From: Neonectria sp. B-13
Taxonomy: Eukaryota; Ascomycota; Sordariomycetes; Hypocreales; Nectriaceae
Reading direction: 5' to 3'
Assembly (NCBI GenBank): GCA_002682825.1
Contig: NOKP01000013.1
Location: forward strand, 491,745 to 555,744
Length of the DNA: 64,000 nucleotides
This document shows, one piece after another, positions 1 through 11,880 of this stretch; the stretch's first letter is position 1; every line of letters starts with the position of its first letter. The notes beneath the pieces are model-generated. The model was not told the DNA's origin. It saw only the letters and a program-made list of their open reading frames with translations, and did not search any database. Both the position numbers and the translations under genes were made by a program.

Positions 1-2500
1 GTACCATCAGTTCCTCATCTCCCGGGTCACTGAACTCATCATACTCAACGTCGTTGAAAAACTCGTCGTCTTCAGCATCAATAGCGTTTCCCCCCTGGGA
101 AATAGCTAGGGCTTCTAGTGTGGGAGCTTCCTCAAAAGACGCCAATAAGTTATTGGGCGTTTCCTCCTCTTGGACTTCTGCGGGGGGGACATCCTCAAAC
201 TCTGGTTCGGGTGAAGCTGAGACTTGTTTTTCTGTTTCTGTTCGTGGAGCTTTCATTTCGTCGTTAGAAGTGGTGGGAGGCGGCACGTCTTCGAACTCTG
301 GATCCGCCAAAGTTGATATCTTGGAATGTTGTGTAGTTTCCAGGAGAGAAGTTCGAGGAGGGTTTGATACCACAGCTTCGGTAGTCTTAGCTTCAGGTTG
401 ATCATCATCGATCACAATCGGAGCATCATCGGCTGGTCTCTCTGGAAAAGGCGGAACCTCAACAATCTCGATCTCACTCCCATCATCTGATGAGGAATCA
501 ATCTCAATAAGACCACCCTGCATTTCCCGTCGCTGAAGTCTCTGCTCTTCCTCAGCCGCAAGCCTATCCGCAGCGTTGATTTCTCGCTCTGCTTCTTGTT
601 GCTTCTTCAGTGACTCTCGGATGTCTCCTCCATCGGCCAACCAAGGAGGCAGGGGCCTCGGGCCATCTCCATTTTGGGCTTCCTTTTCGAAGCCGCCAGC
701 CATCTCATCGTCGAGGTCCAGGGACTCCTTGGCGCCACTTTCCTTTCCATCTTCCGGCCTCTTTTGAGGCATCTTCTTCGCAAAGACAGAGGATCCCCAG
801 TCGAGTTTAGGGAAAGGCAGTGGGCCATCAAAAGGGTTCTTCTTGTTCTCCAGGACCGGCGCCGGCTGGGCCTTCTTCGCCCGCCTGGATCTTGCCATAA
901 CCGCCTGCATGTCTTCTTCACTGTCGCTGCCGGAAGCAACGTCCTTGTCTTGACGTTTGGGCACGGCCGCATTCGCTCGATTGTTGACAATGTGAGCGAT
1001 CATAGAGCCACCTGTCGCAGTGATTGGCTTTGCGCCTTCGACACGCTTCTGCGTCCACTGAGGTTCCTCCATTGGGATATCTTCGAATTCTTCTTCTGCT
1101 TCTGACTCTTGACCGACGCCATGTTGTTTTTGTAATGACATAGTGATGGCGCGATTGAGCTCATCTTCTTCCTCCGTATGAAGCTGCTCCTCAAGTTGGG
1201 CGGCGGAAAGGTGGACTGCATCTCCTAAATCACCGCCAACGAACAAGGAGTCTTCTTCATCTGCAGCAGATTCGACCTGATGGCTGTTGTAGAGATTATG
1301 GCGCCTGGTTGCAACGTCCTGAGCAACCTGCACGCCAGCCGCAGTGGATGGTGTAGGCTTTGGCAACCGGTTCAAGCCCTCGATGGGGACGTCTTCAAAA
1401 TCTGCATCGTCCTCATCATCCTGGTCCTCTTTGGACTGGTATTGAATTTGGATTGCGTCCACATCAATAGGCTTGTGTGCCTCGCCGACGTCCTTCTCCT
1501 TGCTCACAACACCCAATGCCCATCCTCCCTCGACGCCGTCATTCTTGACAAGGATATACTCCCGATTCTTTTCTCCAGCCACTCGTGCGTTAATACCGAG
1601 AGTCAAGTCGGTGCCTGTCATCCCAACCTCAAACATGAGGCGCTGAGTCAGGTGGTTTCTCTCTTTGACTCTCTCGATCTGGAACCTCGAAAAGGCCATT
1701 CGGTCGGGGAACATGTCATCCAACTGTTCCTTGCTAAGACCCAATCTCAGCCGGCTCCTCAGTCTCGCGGCGTTCAGAATATTGTATCGGTCCGGAGGGG
1801 GCAGACTCTTGAAGAATTCGCCATCAAAGTCAATCTTGCTGAAGTCGTACAGGTTGACATCCTCGCCATCATGGAACTGTCGGGCGTATTCTTCCAGCTC
1901 TTCCACGCTCATGATCCGCGGGTCTTCTGGCTTCCCCATTGCCGCGATGCCGCCACCATCCAGCTCGGGGAGATGGTAGGCATCTTGCTTGTAGAACTTC
2001 CTGTTATGTTGTCTCTCCTTCTGTGTCATTCCCTCTTCACCAACGTAGACAAGCTTACTTGCGTCGGGAATCTCCTCCTGTTGCTCTTCTTCTCTAGCGG
2101 ATATGTCGAGGTCCTTGTCCCTCCGCCTCTTGTCTTCCTCCTCCTCTGCAATGCGCTGCATCTGCACCACGAGCAGCTTGCTCGCTGTTTTCACGGCATC
2201 TTCTCTGCGACCCTCGCGTCTGCGCTTTCTGGCCTGGATAGTCTGTCGCTTCAGAGCGGGAGCACCGCCATCGAATACGAAAACTGGCTGGATTCCAAAC
2301 CAAAGGAGTTTGCAGATGCGCCGGAAGAAGCCTACGACGTGCGAGTTGCGCAAGGCGTTTCCTTCTTTGTCGCGCACAGCTTTGAGGAATTGGTAGATCC
2401 AGATGGAGGCATCGACAGCGAGGCGCTTGCGGTTTAGGGTCGCGAGATTCGTAGGCCGGGCGCAAGGCTGTATGACGGTCCAAAGGCCATTCACACCCAT
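1..2500 (-). CDS. rad2: DNA excision repair nuclease Rad2/XPG, N-terminal part (runs off the left edge)
   Basis: Structure-specific 3' flap endonuclease of nucleotide excision repair, which makes the 3' incision at damage bubbles in the nucleus. The minus-strand reading frame is open from the ATG at 2500 to the window edge, giving at least 833 residues and no visible intron. The protein opens with the diagnostic XPG N-block MGVNGLW. The acidic metal ligands lie where the family has them: D30 in LAVDASIW and D77 in VFVFDGG. Next come a basic arginine-rich helix and the long acidic, low-complexity spacer typical of Rad2/XPG, with repeated EFEDVP/FEDIP motifs. The XPG-I catalytic half and PCNA-binding tail must lie outside the window. 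The gene is divergent from the NAA38 gene, separated by about 410 bp. Family assignment is secure; the ortholog name rests on the long spacer, which FEN1 and EXO1 lack. Confidence 0.93.
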   Translation of the reverse strand, partial: MGVNGLWTVIQPCARPTNLATLNRKRLAVDASIWIYQFLKAVRDKEGNALRNSHVVGFFRRICKLLWFGIQPVFVFDGGAPALKRQTIQARKRRREGRREDAVKTASKLLVVQMQRIAEEEEDKRRRDKDLDISAREEEQQEEIPDASKLVYVGEEGMTQKERQHNRKFYKQDAYHLPELDGGGIAAMGKPEDPRIMSVEELEEYARQFHDGEDVNLYDFSKIDFDGEFFKSLPPPDRYNILNAARLRSRLRLGLSKEQLDDMFPDRMAFSRFQIERVKERNHLTQRLMFEVGMTGTDLTLGINARVAGEKNREYILVKNDGVEGGWALGVVSKEKDVGEAHKPIDVDAIQIQYQSKEDQDDEDDADFEDVPIEGLNRLPKPTPSTAAGVQVAQDVATRRHNLYNSHQVESAADEEDSLFVGGDLGDAVHLSAAQLEEQLHTEEEDELNRAITMSLQKQHGVGQESEAEEEFEDIPMEEPQWTQKRVEGAKPITATGGSMIAHIVNNRANAAVPKRQDKDVASGSDSEEDMQAVMARSRRAKKAQPAPVLENKKNPFDGPLPFPKLDWGSSVFAKKMPQKRPEDGKESGAKESLDLDDEMAGGFEKEAQNGDGPRPLPPWLADGGDIRESLKKQQEAEREINAADRLAAEEEQRLQRREMQGGLIEIDSSSDDGSEIEIVEVPPFPERPADDAPIVIDDDQPEAKTTEAVVSNPPRTSLLETTQHSKISTLADPEFEDVPPPTTSNDEMKAPRTETEKQVSASPEPEFEDVPPAEVQEEETPNNLLASFEEAPTLEALAISQGGNAIDAEDDEFFNDVEYDEFSDPGDEELMV

Positions 2501-2909
2501 GATGGGCGATTAGGATGGAGATGCGAGTTCAGATACCGGTCGAGGCGCGAAGCCTAGCTGCTCAAGGGAGTGGCCCTCGTTTCAGACGGACCGTAACCAT
2601 CGCATGGCTCAGATTTGTTCAAAAGGCACTTCCCAGTTCACAATGCTGCGGATGAAGAAAGGGCAAAGGAACGTGCATGTGAAGCAATAGAGCTGACAGG
2701 CTGCCATCCGGAATTCACGGTCCAAGAGTTAGACTACACTACTTACGACTGCTCGCTCCCGGCATAACGTCAGGGTGGGCCCTCTCGCCGCTAATCCATT
2801 GGCCCACAGCCCGACTCCGCAGAACACATCAGAATCATCCCTCACAAGGTTACCTCAATCTTCTCCACGCCCTCTCTCACTGGCTTTCGAAGCCTCAGTA
2901 CGTTACGCA
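2501..2909. promoter_or_regulatory. Shared divergent promoter region between rad2 and naa38
   Basis: A 409 bp gap between two divergent start codons, so it must carry both promoters and 5' leaders. I see no clear TATA box or other assignable element. Confidence 0.5.
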
Positions 2910-3316
2910 ATGGACAAAGATGAGGCTCGGCAATACCTTTCGAGCATCCTGAACAAAAACCTGCGCGTTCTCACTACGGATGGGCGCCTGTTCTGGGGAT
3001 CATTCAAATGCACCGATCCCGTACGTCATGTCTGTCCACGACAGCATTAGTTTGCCGTAACCACCCAACAGAGGCATGGGGGGTATCTGCTAACACCAGA
3101 CAAAAGGACAAGAATATCGTTCTCGCCAACACCTACGAGTACAGGCAGCCCTCATCTAAACAGCGCGCTGAGGCTGTGGAGAAAACCGGTGACAAGAACG
3201 TTACCCTAGACATGACGTCCCGTTATCTCGGTCTGGTGGTTGTGCCTGGGCACCACATTATCAAGATGGAAGTTGAACAATTCGCGAGCCAATTACGAAA
3301 CCAGAACTTCATCTGA
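2910..3316 (+). CDS. naa38: NatC N-terminal acetyltransferase auxiliary subunit (LSMD1/Naa38/Mak31-like)
   Basis: Sm-fold protein of about 106 residues, expected to be the small auxiliary subunit of the cytosolic NatC complex, which acetylates N-termini beginning Met-Leu/Ile/Phe. Exons are 2910-3020 and 3107-3316. The 86 bp intron has donor GTACGT, a CTAAC branch at 3090 and acceptor AAAAG. The spliced protein has an LSM domain: NLRVLTTDGRLFWGSF forms strands 1-2, followed by DKNIVLANTYEYR, and the second Sm motif is RYLGLVVVPGHHI. The tryptophan-containing first motif and the GLVVVPG block are characteristic of LSMD1 rather than of spliceosomal Sm/LSm proteins. The start was placed at the ATG directly before the conserved region; the upstream in-frame codons back to 2775 read as leader. 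An AATAAA-like signal sits at 3341. The gene is convergent with the eisosome gene. Confidence 0.85.
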
Positions 3317-3546
3317 GCAAAGTCTTAGATAAAATGAATAAATAAAGGTACAAGAAGTAAGCTATAGAGGAAAGAATCCAAACAGCATTTTAAAACCATC
3401 CCTCCAGAAAATGTCCCAACGCCTCACACGACCGAGGCCGCATCTTCCTCAACTAAAAATTATCCTGGCATTATTATTCTCTCGCACTCTTGAAAGGTGC
3501 TGCCTGCTCCGTTGTGCGAGCCCACTTCATTATAGTAGCCACCATC

Positions 3547-4875
3547 CTACGCGACGGAAACTTCCTGGGTGCGTCCCCGGGACTCCCCGTTCAAGCCGCC
3601 ATCACTGCCAAGGACAGAGTCATGGACGTCATCCTCATCCTCTTCATCACTGTCCAGCTCAGCATCGCGTCCAACCCATGAGCTGCCGTCGTTGAGAGGC
3701 ATGTCCTGACCAGACAGATCGTGTCCCTCGCTTCGAGCGCGGATGTAATTGCGGCGTCGTTGGGAGAGAGTTCTTGCGCGGGTTGAGAGCTTGGACGAGA
3801 CCACAGCGTTGGAGCTGACCCAGTTGGTGAGGGAATCCTCACAATCCTGGATAATAGCCTTGCTGGCCTCATATCCGTCGTAGGCCTGTCGTGTCTCGCC
3901 CGGAGTAACCGGAGTATCGTCGATCAGCTCGAGAAGGTGCTTGCCGTAGCCAGCGATGATGGCAACCTTCTCGCAGTGCTCGCGGAGGGCATCGAACTGG
4001 TAAGTGTATGCGGCCTTAACCTTCTCACGGGTGATGTTAGAAAGCTGAGCCTCGGCAACGAGGGACTCGGCCTCGGCGCGAACAAGCTCTTGCTCGAGGA
4101 CAACAATCTTAGGAGAGTTGGGCTCCTTGTATTTCAATTGGGCGATCTGGTCGGTAATTCTTTGCTTGCCTGGTACCGTAGGTTAGCGCCACTGCCTTGT
4201 GAAACGTTGAGTGGAACGGGTCTTACGGTCTCGGCTGGGTTGGACTGAAGCCTCAATGTTGCGAATACTCTTCATGGTGATTCGGTATTGGTCATATCGG
4301 TCGACGTACTGGTCCTCGAGCTCACCGATTTCGTAGAGGAGGACACCAATCTTGTCGGTGACGTCAGAGACATCTTCGTCGCCGCCCTCACCCCAAATGG
4401 ATATTTGTTGCTGTGGAATGTGTTAATCACGATGGCTTGGTGGGCATGAGCTGGGAAACTTACGGCAACCTCCATGCGCTCTCGTGCGACAGTCTCCATA
4501 CTTCGCATCACATTCTTCTCCATCTTGACTAGCTGGGAAAGCTTCTTAGCTAGGTCGGGCCCGAAGGCACCGCCGGCATTGCGACGAAGGGCATGGCCTG
4601 GAGTTTTGGAAAAGAATTAGTTTCTAGGTATGATACAGCCACGGCAAATCGAATAAAGGGGTCGCGATGTTTGGATGCTGGAGGCGGTTGCTTACCGAAG
4701 CTGCCTTTGAAGAGACGACCGGACTTGGTGGACGACGGAGGTGGCGGGGGGTTCTGGATACGGCATTAGTCCCAACGTTGCCACAAGACAGAGAGGGATG
4801 GCAGGCGCGAGGGCATACTTGGAGCTGGGAGGCAGTGGGCGCCCGGGACTGGCGCATAGAATACGTGCGATGCAT
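3547..4875 (-). CDS. pil1: Eisosome core component Pil1/Lsp1 (BAR-domain protein)
   Basis: Main structural protein of eisosomes, the furrow-like plasma-membrane domains coated by a lipid-binding BAR lattice. Five exons on the minus strand: 4875-4819, 4753-4696, 4597-4464, 4410-4227 and 4169-3547, encoding 351 residues, close to the usual 340-350. All introns are 53-98 bp with good GT-AG ends. The N-terminus MHRTYSMRQSRAPTASQLQ followed by a proline run and a small basic segment is the Pil1 signature that inserts in the membrane. The middle (AKKLSQLVKMEKNVMRSMET, ELEDQYVDRYDQYR, KIVVLEQELVRAEAE) is the helical BAR body. The C-terminus is acidic with RRRNYIRARSEGHDLSGQD. Phosphorylation by Pkh kinases is known for the family and not readable here. 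Confidence 0.95.
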
Positions 4876-6718
4876 GATGGTGGTGATGCGGCGAGTCGAC
4901 AACGACTGTAGTACCGTGATGAACAGCTGTGGAGCAGAAAAGGGACTCAGGCGGGTGAACAGGGGATGTAGTGGAGATAAACGTGGTTTGATGGAGAAGT
5001 ACTGCAAGAGAAACAAGGGGTAGATGGGCAAGAGCAGGAGGGGATCCAGGCTGGGCTGACGGGGAACGTTATAAAGGATGGCCGAGAGGCATGGAGGAGA
5101 TGTTGTGGAGGAGAAGATCGTCACATTTGGAGGCAGCGCGTTGTCGGCGACGTCATCTGGGATCCACAAGGTCAGAAGTGGGTGGTGTGCTCATCAACAA
5201 AGCGCCGGTACAGTCGGCGGCTGCTAGTTCAAGTTCTGGTACATCAGGGTTCACCTACCGTAGGACTGATTCCAAGTATATCTACAAGCCCCGCTATTGG
5301 CTCAGGTTTACGCAGTGGGCAGTTCAGCTCAAGTCTGTGGCCAAGGGAGGATTCTTCTTCCTGACGGTCCAGTCTCACTTCCGTTGGCTGGCCATCCCGC
5401 ATGCGGCTCGTAGCGGCGCACGAAACTTCGAGTTGTGGTGGCGCTAGTTTGTGAGCTAAGAGGAGTAATGACGGAATTGAAGCATTGGGTCGGGGTCTTG
5501 GGATGCCGGTTTTCAGGGTTGCGCGGTCCTTATCGGGCCCAGCAAATACCGGATCCCGAAGAACGTGGCGGACGATCGTGGATCCGCAAGTCCGTTACGG
5601 ATGTTGTGTTTGGTGTTGATGTCAGCCGTTGAAACAGGGTCCTTTTAGTCATCAATGCACAGCCCAACAGAGCTATCTATTGTGTTCTGGCGAGGCTCAA
5701 AGGACCAGTCTCCTTCGTATTTAGTACATATCATTACTATGTGCTTGTTCCGGGCCTGTCGTTCGTAGTCATGTTTGTTCCTCAGAGCAACGGAAACGTC
5801 TGTTTAATGTGTCTGTTTTTCAAATGCAGGATCCCTGAACGGATCTACCAAAGCTAGGGCGCACCAAGTGCTGGTAGAGGCCAGGTATCTGACAACTTAG
5901 GAATATGGTTATTATAAGTTATAAGTCCCCGCGTGGTTCATTCGTTGACATTTCGGCTGGACTGCGATGTGTAATTTGCGTCGGGTCACCTCGGACGGAG
6001 AAGCACGGGCTCCGCTATGAGGTGCTCTACTGGTGCCGTGGGACAATCGTATCCCATATCCTAGATGTATCCTGGTAAATCGAGGAACACATTTTTATAT
6101 TTAATAAATTCAGTTTCAGGATCAAGAGTTTCTTCTTTACTCGCTGATCCCGTTGGATCCATAATCTTAGCCAGCTGTGGCAATTCATTGGCCTGTCCAA
6201 AGTGGAAAAGCGTTGCGCAGCACAAATCGAGCCTAAACTCAGTTGGTAACGCGCCCCCCCTGCCTGCCGCCTGTGCAGACTCCTCAACGCGTGTCCATCA
6301 CTCACTCATCCATCACTCATTCACCAGAGACCCTCAAGTGCGACAAACGGACAGAGATTCCATGCATCGCGTTTCGCACACCATAGGACCATCGCATAGA
6401 GCCTTTTTTGGGTAGTACCCAGCTGGCCGCATCAGTGTCTACCGCTTTAAGTTCTTCTAAAAGGCTGCACTTTCTTAGTCCCCACGTCTCCTGGTTTTGT
6501 GGCAAACGCGTTTTCCGGCAACCGTGACCGGCCATTCTCTTCCTTACAACATCTCCGGTTCATACCTACCTGCCTCACCTTAAACCAAACCCAACGCCTT
6601 CGCCGCGCCAGCCTTAACGCTGGCATCAAGCACGTCTTTTGTAGAATGGTGGAAGCGGCTCACGGAGAAGGAGAGGGGCAATCCTGAAAACCTTGTTGAT
6701 ACGTCGTCGACAGCAGCC
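4876..6718. other. 1.8 kb intergenic region between divergent pil1 and kmt6
   Basis: No convincing gene. Short open frames here lack domain features, splice logic and codon bias. The stretch must contain the leaders and promoters of both flanking genes. The 300 bp before 6719 is pyrimidine-rich, as expected of a fungal 5' leader. Confidence 0.5.
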
Positions 6719-9700
6719 ATGGCTGGCGGAAACATTATCGACCTGACCCAGGACGCCTCGGAGGATTCCGAGGTCACTCCGACCTCTCCAACCTCACAAA
6801 TCCTCGCTCGCCTGCAGGAGTCCCCGACGGCCGCAGCGGGAATCTTCCTTCCGCGACTTGATTCCTTGCCGGTTCGCTCATCGCCCAACGCGCACCTGAG
6901 CATGAGCCATCGCACCTCCATCTCCCGAGCCCCCGTCAGCCCTCCTCCCCTCAGAAGGCTCAACTCCATCACCTTCAGTCAACCTCAGACCCCTATCGCC
7001 TTGCCGGCGCATGCACCCGCTCCCGCTTCCGCTCCGAGGCCGCCGTCCTTTCCCGCCACGACGAATCCCGTCGCCGACAATGCTCGCGACATGGCCAGGC
7101 TCTCGGGTGTCGTGGTCAGTACTGGCTTCCAGCAAGTAACGCCGCCTTTGGAGCTCCATCCTACCAAGGCCCGCCAACCAGCCAAGGACGCAACTCCCAA
7201 GGCCGAAACCCCCAGAAAGCTGCATTGGGATGTTCGTCGCATCGCTGACTCGTTGAACATCTCTCGACAAGACATCAAAGATGGACATGCACAGCTGGCC
7301 ACCTACATCATCGATTCAACCGAGGCCACTGAGCATCGTGTTCACACAGGAACCGACCTTTTCGCCGGACTCAGCGCGAAGCCCATGCAGGACGCACCAG
7401 ATGAAAGCATGAGGGTGAAATTCAAGGTAGCTAGACCCCGCCTCCCCACACAACATCTCCACTGACACCAGATAAGCAACACCGACAGCACAGCAAAGTC
7501 AAGAAAGACGGTCGCGAGGAACGACATCGGGTTCTGTGCATTCAGACCGATGAAGAACGTGTTCCTCGGTATCGATTCCACCACGTGGAAATCAAAAAGA
7601 ACATGCTGACCCCCAACACTATGCTGACGTTTGTCCCCCATCTGAGAGACCTGGAAAGCTCGGAAGAGACGAAATACAACCATTGGCTGCAGGAGCTGGA
7701 AGACATTGACCGGAAATCTGGCTTCAAGCCGATGAGTCGAGAGGACAAAGTCTCCCTCACTGTCCGATCAGAATATGCCGCGACAGTCTCCCTTTATCTG
7801 GAGAATTGGCTGGACAAGCTGGCAATCCCTGGCTGCAACAAGTCGACTCTTATTCGGTATATGGCTAGTCAAGAGCCCGACGACGCTATCACTCCTCGCC
7901 AGAAAACGGATATCCTAAATTCGCATCGTGAAGCCGACACTGCGACCTCCTCCGAAGCAAACAGGGCGGCCGAGATGTTTACCGAAGCCTTCCATCTTGT
8001 GTTCCACAAGGACCAACCCCACCTAAAGCAGATTGAGTTGCGCGATGTGCTCTTGCTTGACGAGTCGGTTGATAGTATTATGGATTCTAAGCCGACAGCC
8101 AAGGATGGCTCTAATTCTCAGAATGAGAACGAGGACGAGCTGGCCGAGTACAACTTGGGGACTTATTGCATCCTTGGCTGCCTCATTTGTTACAGCCACT
8201 CTTGCGAACACGGCGAGTATGACGCCCAGAATTGCAAGCGGACATTTTCTATCATGTCTCGACTCTCGGACACCCTGAAGCGACGACGACGTATCCCTAT
8301 TGATGGCGACGGTGACGGCCTCGTCAACGGTCATTCGAACCCTTCGAGCCCCTGCAATCGCAGTTGCTATCTCGAGTTCAATTCCCCGCCAACGCGACCT
8401 CCATGGTCAGAGGATGAACATATCGTCCTACGATCTATAATTATCACAGCAGATCGCAGCAAGGTGAAGCGGGACCCGTTGTGTTTGGTTGCAGACTTCC
8501 TCGACCGCGACTGCTGCGACGTTTACCACGAATATGAGTTACTGCAGCTCTCGCTGCCACAGCCTGAACCCACCAGCAGGCCGCAAATTAGAACGGTGTC
8601 ATGGTTTGACCGGTTCAAGAAGACACTTATCGGCGATTGGCAAGACCACACCTTGAGTCATGAGCATCAGCGACGAGAGTTATTTGAGCCATGTGCCCAT
8701 GACGGGCCATGCACTCTTGATAGTTGCACGTGTGTCCAACAAGGCCTCCTCTGTGAGAAATTCTGCGGCTGCTCAGTGGAAACATGTGCGTATAAATTTA
8801 CCGGCTGCGCGTGTCATTCACAAGGCAAGACCTGCTTCTCAAAGCAAAAGGATAGGCCGTGCATTTGCGCGCAGTTGAATCGCGAATGCGATCCTGAGCT
8901 TTGTGGCACTTGCGGTGCGTTCGAAAGGGCCGACCCAGAACATGCTGGAGACGAAGTCCTGCATTCAACAGGCTGCCAGAACTGCGCCCTGCAACGGGGA
9001 GAAGCAAAGGCCCTTCTTCTGGGTCAAAGCCAACTTGAGGGAGTGGGATATGGCCTCTACACGGCCCAGGACATCGCCCAGGATGATTTCATCATTGAGT
9101 ACGTTGGAGAACTCATCAGCCATGACGAAGGTGTTCGAAGAGAAGCGAGACGAGGAGACGAGGAGTCTAACATTTCGTACGTGTTCACACTCTTGGAAAA
9201 CGAGGGCATTTGGGTCGACGCAGCCATATACGGCAACCTCAGCCGATACATCAACCACGCCTCGGAGAGCGACAAGCGCGGATGCAACATCACGCCCCGA
9301 ATTCTGTACGTCAACGGCGAGTATCGGATCAAGTTTTCGGCCATGCGCGATATCGAGGCTGGTGAAGAACTGTTTTTCAACTATGGCGAGAACTTCCCCA
9401 ACCTGACCAAGAAGCTCCTCGACACTAAGGCTGGAGGGAAACCTGAACAGGCTAAGAAGAGAGGACGTCGGCCAAACACCGCCGCTAGTGGAGCGGGAGT
9501 CGCCAGAAAGGCGCCCAAGGCAGACAAGAAGAAGCCTGGGAAGGCCAAGGCGATACCACAAGCGGCGCCTTTGGGTACCGAAAACGAAGACGCGGCGATG
9601 CTTGACGGGTCCAATTTGGAGACATTGAAACCAAGCCGTAAGCGCAAGCGAGGGCTGCGCGATGACTCTGAAGAAGAGGAATACCATCCTACAGGAACAG

Positions 9701-10266
9701 ACGCAACTGGCTCTTATGATGAGTCCCAGTCCCCAGGAACGATCGATTCAGACGAACCGTTAACAAAATCTGGATCGAGGCTTCGCAGACGAACACGCCA
9801 AAAAGCACCCAAGACCGAAGTTTCTGAGCAGGTGAGCCATGGTCGCGGTGAGCCGAAGACTCGAGGTAAACGAGGCGGAGCTAGACCGGGAAGTGGAAGA
9901 CCTAGAAAGTATCCTCGCATGGCAGTGCTCAAGCCCCCTCCTGTCAGTGGTGTTTCTACCACTCCCGCTCCTGCCCCGGAGCCGTCGACAACTACAGCCC
10001 TTGAACAGGTCCGGGGTGCAAGTCCGGAGCTGGGATCGGTTGCAGTTATCACTCCCCAACCGCTACAGCCGCCACGAGGCATCGCGGAAGAAATCGAGGA
10101 CAGCGAAGACGCAGCAGACGACTCTATGCAGCGTCACATAGGAGACGAATATGAGGACGAGGAGGACGAGGATGTGATGATACGACGGCGCCTAGATAGG
10201 AACACGAGAAACCGCCGGCTACCAGCGAAGTTCAGAGAGGAGGAGCAGTGGGGTGGGAGTCAGTAA
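6719..10266 (+). CDS. kmt6: Histone H3 lysine-27 methyltransferase, EZH2/KMT6 type
   Basis: Catalytic subunit of Polycomb repressive complex 2, which deposits H3K27me3 on facultative heterochromatin in the nucleus. Exon 1 is 6719-7426; exon 2 runs to 10266 from an acceptor at 7488 (preferred) or 7476, giving about 1161 residues. After a Pro/Ser-rich N-terminus comes a long middle region, then a cysteine-dense CXC/pre-SET block (about nt 8690-8990) and a C-terminal SET domain (about residues 745-872). SET landmarks are GYGLYTAQDI, FIIEYVGELIS, the SAM-site pair N825-H826 in RYINHAS, and the active-site tyrosine 868 in ELFFNYGENF. Unlike animal EZH2, which ends at SET, this protein continues for nearly 290 residues with basic low-complexity sequence, AT-hook-like motifs (GRPRKYPR) and an acidic stretch. 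Other SET families lack this CXC-SET order. Confidence 0.92.
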
Positions 10267-11043
10267 GGGCCTCTAATGGATTGCAATTGTAAGATAATTG
10301 GGAAGTGGCCCGTCTCTGGCAGGGTAGGAAATCTCGTGTGTTGTTTCGGGGTTCTAGCAGAAGGGATGGCGAAAACAAAGGACTATTGGGCCAGGCATTG
10401 CGTGGATAGGTAGGTGGTAGGGAGGTTTGAGCACTAGCTATCAAAATGTTTATACATTGCTTGGACTGGTTTGTTGGTGTCTTTTGTTGCTGAGCGATTC
10501 AATTGAATGACCGACAAGCCGCTAGGTTTGTAGACTCATTAATTAATTATACGCACTCACATGCTCACCTCCCCACAACTTGTGGTCTTGCACAAATTGG
10601 CTTCGTTAAGCCACAGCTACGTCAGACATGATAAGCGGAACCTACACAGGCACGCACAGTCTCAGAGACAGTGGATTTTGCACAGTACGGTACGTAAGAC
10701 GCGCTAGACCCCAGCCCCACTCTCAAAGACCCGCTGTCCAGCCACAGCAGACGATGACGTTGTCGATTCGATTCGACAAGAACGGAAGCAGCCAGCTTTC
10801 TGCCACGAAACGCACGACAGCTCGGCCAGGGCAACTGACCACCTTTTCCTCTTTCTCCTCCTCTTCCAACACGTCGCCTCCCCTTCCTGATACCTGATCG
10901 GATACATAAACAGGAGCTTCCCACGAACTGCGTCTCTTTCGCACCAAACTCAACCTCTCGACTTCACGTCTCCATCTGCTTGTCTATACCCTACTTGCTA
11001 TTTCGAAGCGCCCGCATTTGAGCTTGCCCCTCCCACCGTCAAC
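10267..11043. other. Intergenic region between kmt6 and the BAP31-like gene
   Basis: About 780 bp holding the kmt6 3' UTR and the promoter and CT-rich leader of the next gene. No gene seen. Confidence 0.5.
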
Positions 11044-11880
11044 ATGACGCTCTACTACACCCTCGTGCGTAGCTCCCCAGTCCTCGGAACTTGGCTGCGA
11101 AGCTCCAGACATTAACTGTACGGCAATAGGTGTTCGTCCTCCTCGTCTTCGAGATGACCCTCTTCATGCTTCTGATTGTGCCGTTGCCCTTCAACGTGAA
11201 GCGAAGGATCTTCACGTGCGTACCGGACCACCCCTCTCCTCCCCCACCACGCCGACGTCAGCGCTGACCTTGTGGAAATAGCTTCATCTCCGAGAACCCA
11301 ATTGTCGCCAAAATTCAGTATTGGATGAAGATTACCTTCATCTTCATCCTGATCCTGTTCATCGACAGTGTCAACCGTGTCTACCGCGTCCAGCTTGAGC
11401 TCCTCGCCGCCACCGAACAAACTAAGCATGGAGGGTACGTCATATTCCTTCGAGCTCCCCGAACCACCGGGTTACAGTTGCTAATAATTGTCCTTCTCTA
11501 GTGCCGCCGTCATGGGTCACGAGCGCCTTGAAGTCCAGGCCCGCAAGTTCTACTCGCAGCGCAACATGTACCTTTGCGGCTTCACGCTCTTCCTGTCCCT
11601 CATCTTGAACCGCACCTATGTTATGATCATCGAGGTCATGCGCCTTGAGGACAAGATCCGCGATTACGAGGGTACCAACGCGAACACCAAGGAGAGCGCG
11701 AAGCTTGCCGCCGCCGGCAACCCCGGCGAGATTGCCACCCTCCGAAAGGAGCTTGCGCGCAAGGAGCAGGACCTTCAGACCCTCAAGAAGCAGAGCGAGG
11801 GGCTCCACAAGAGCTACGACGAGCTTAGCGACAAGTACGCTGCCACCCAGCTGGATGGTGAGGGCAAGAAGTCCAAATAA
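11044..11880 (+). CDS. BAP31/Yet3-like endoplasmic reticulum transmembrane protein
   Basis: ER membrane protein of the BAP29/BAP31 family, involved in membrane-protein quality control and ER export; yeast relatives are Yet1-Yet3. Four exons: 11044-11064, 11130-11215, 11282-11434 and 11502-11880, giving 212 residues. The first exon codes only seven residues. Three hydrophobic segments are visible at about residues 5-26, 50-66 and 108-130. The family motif NVKRRIF follows the first membrane segment, and RVQLELL follows the second. The last 80 residues form a charged coiled coil (LRKELARKEQDLQTLKKQ). The C-terminus KKSK is a dilysine KKxx ER-retrieval signal. Topology and length fit the family. 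Which yeast paralogue it matches cannot be decided here. Confidence 0.9.

Noticed and set aside
8965..9687. 240-codon antisense frame across the SET domain
   Set aside because: Antisense shadow of the kmt6 coding sequence.
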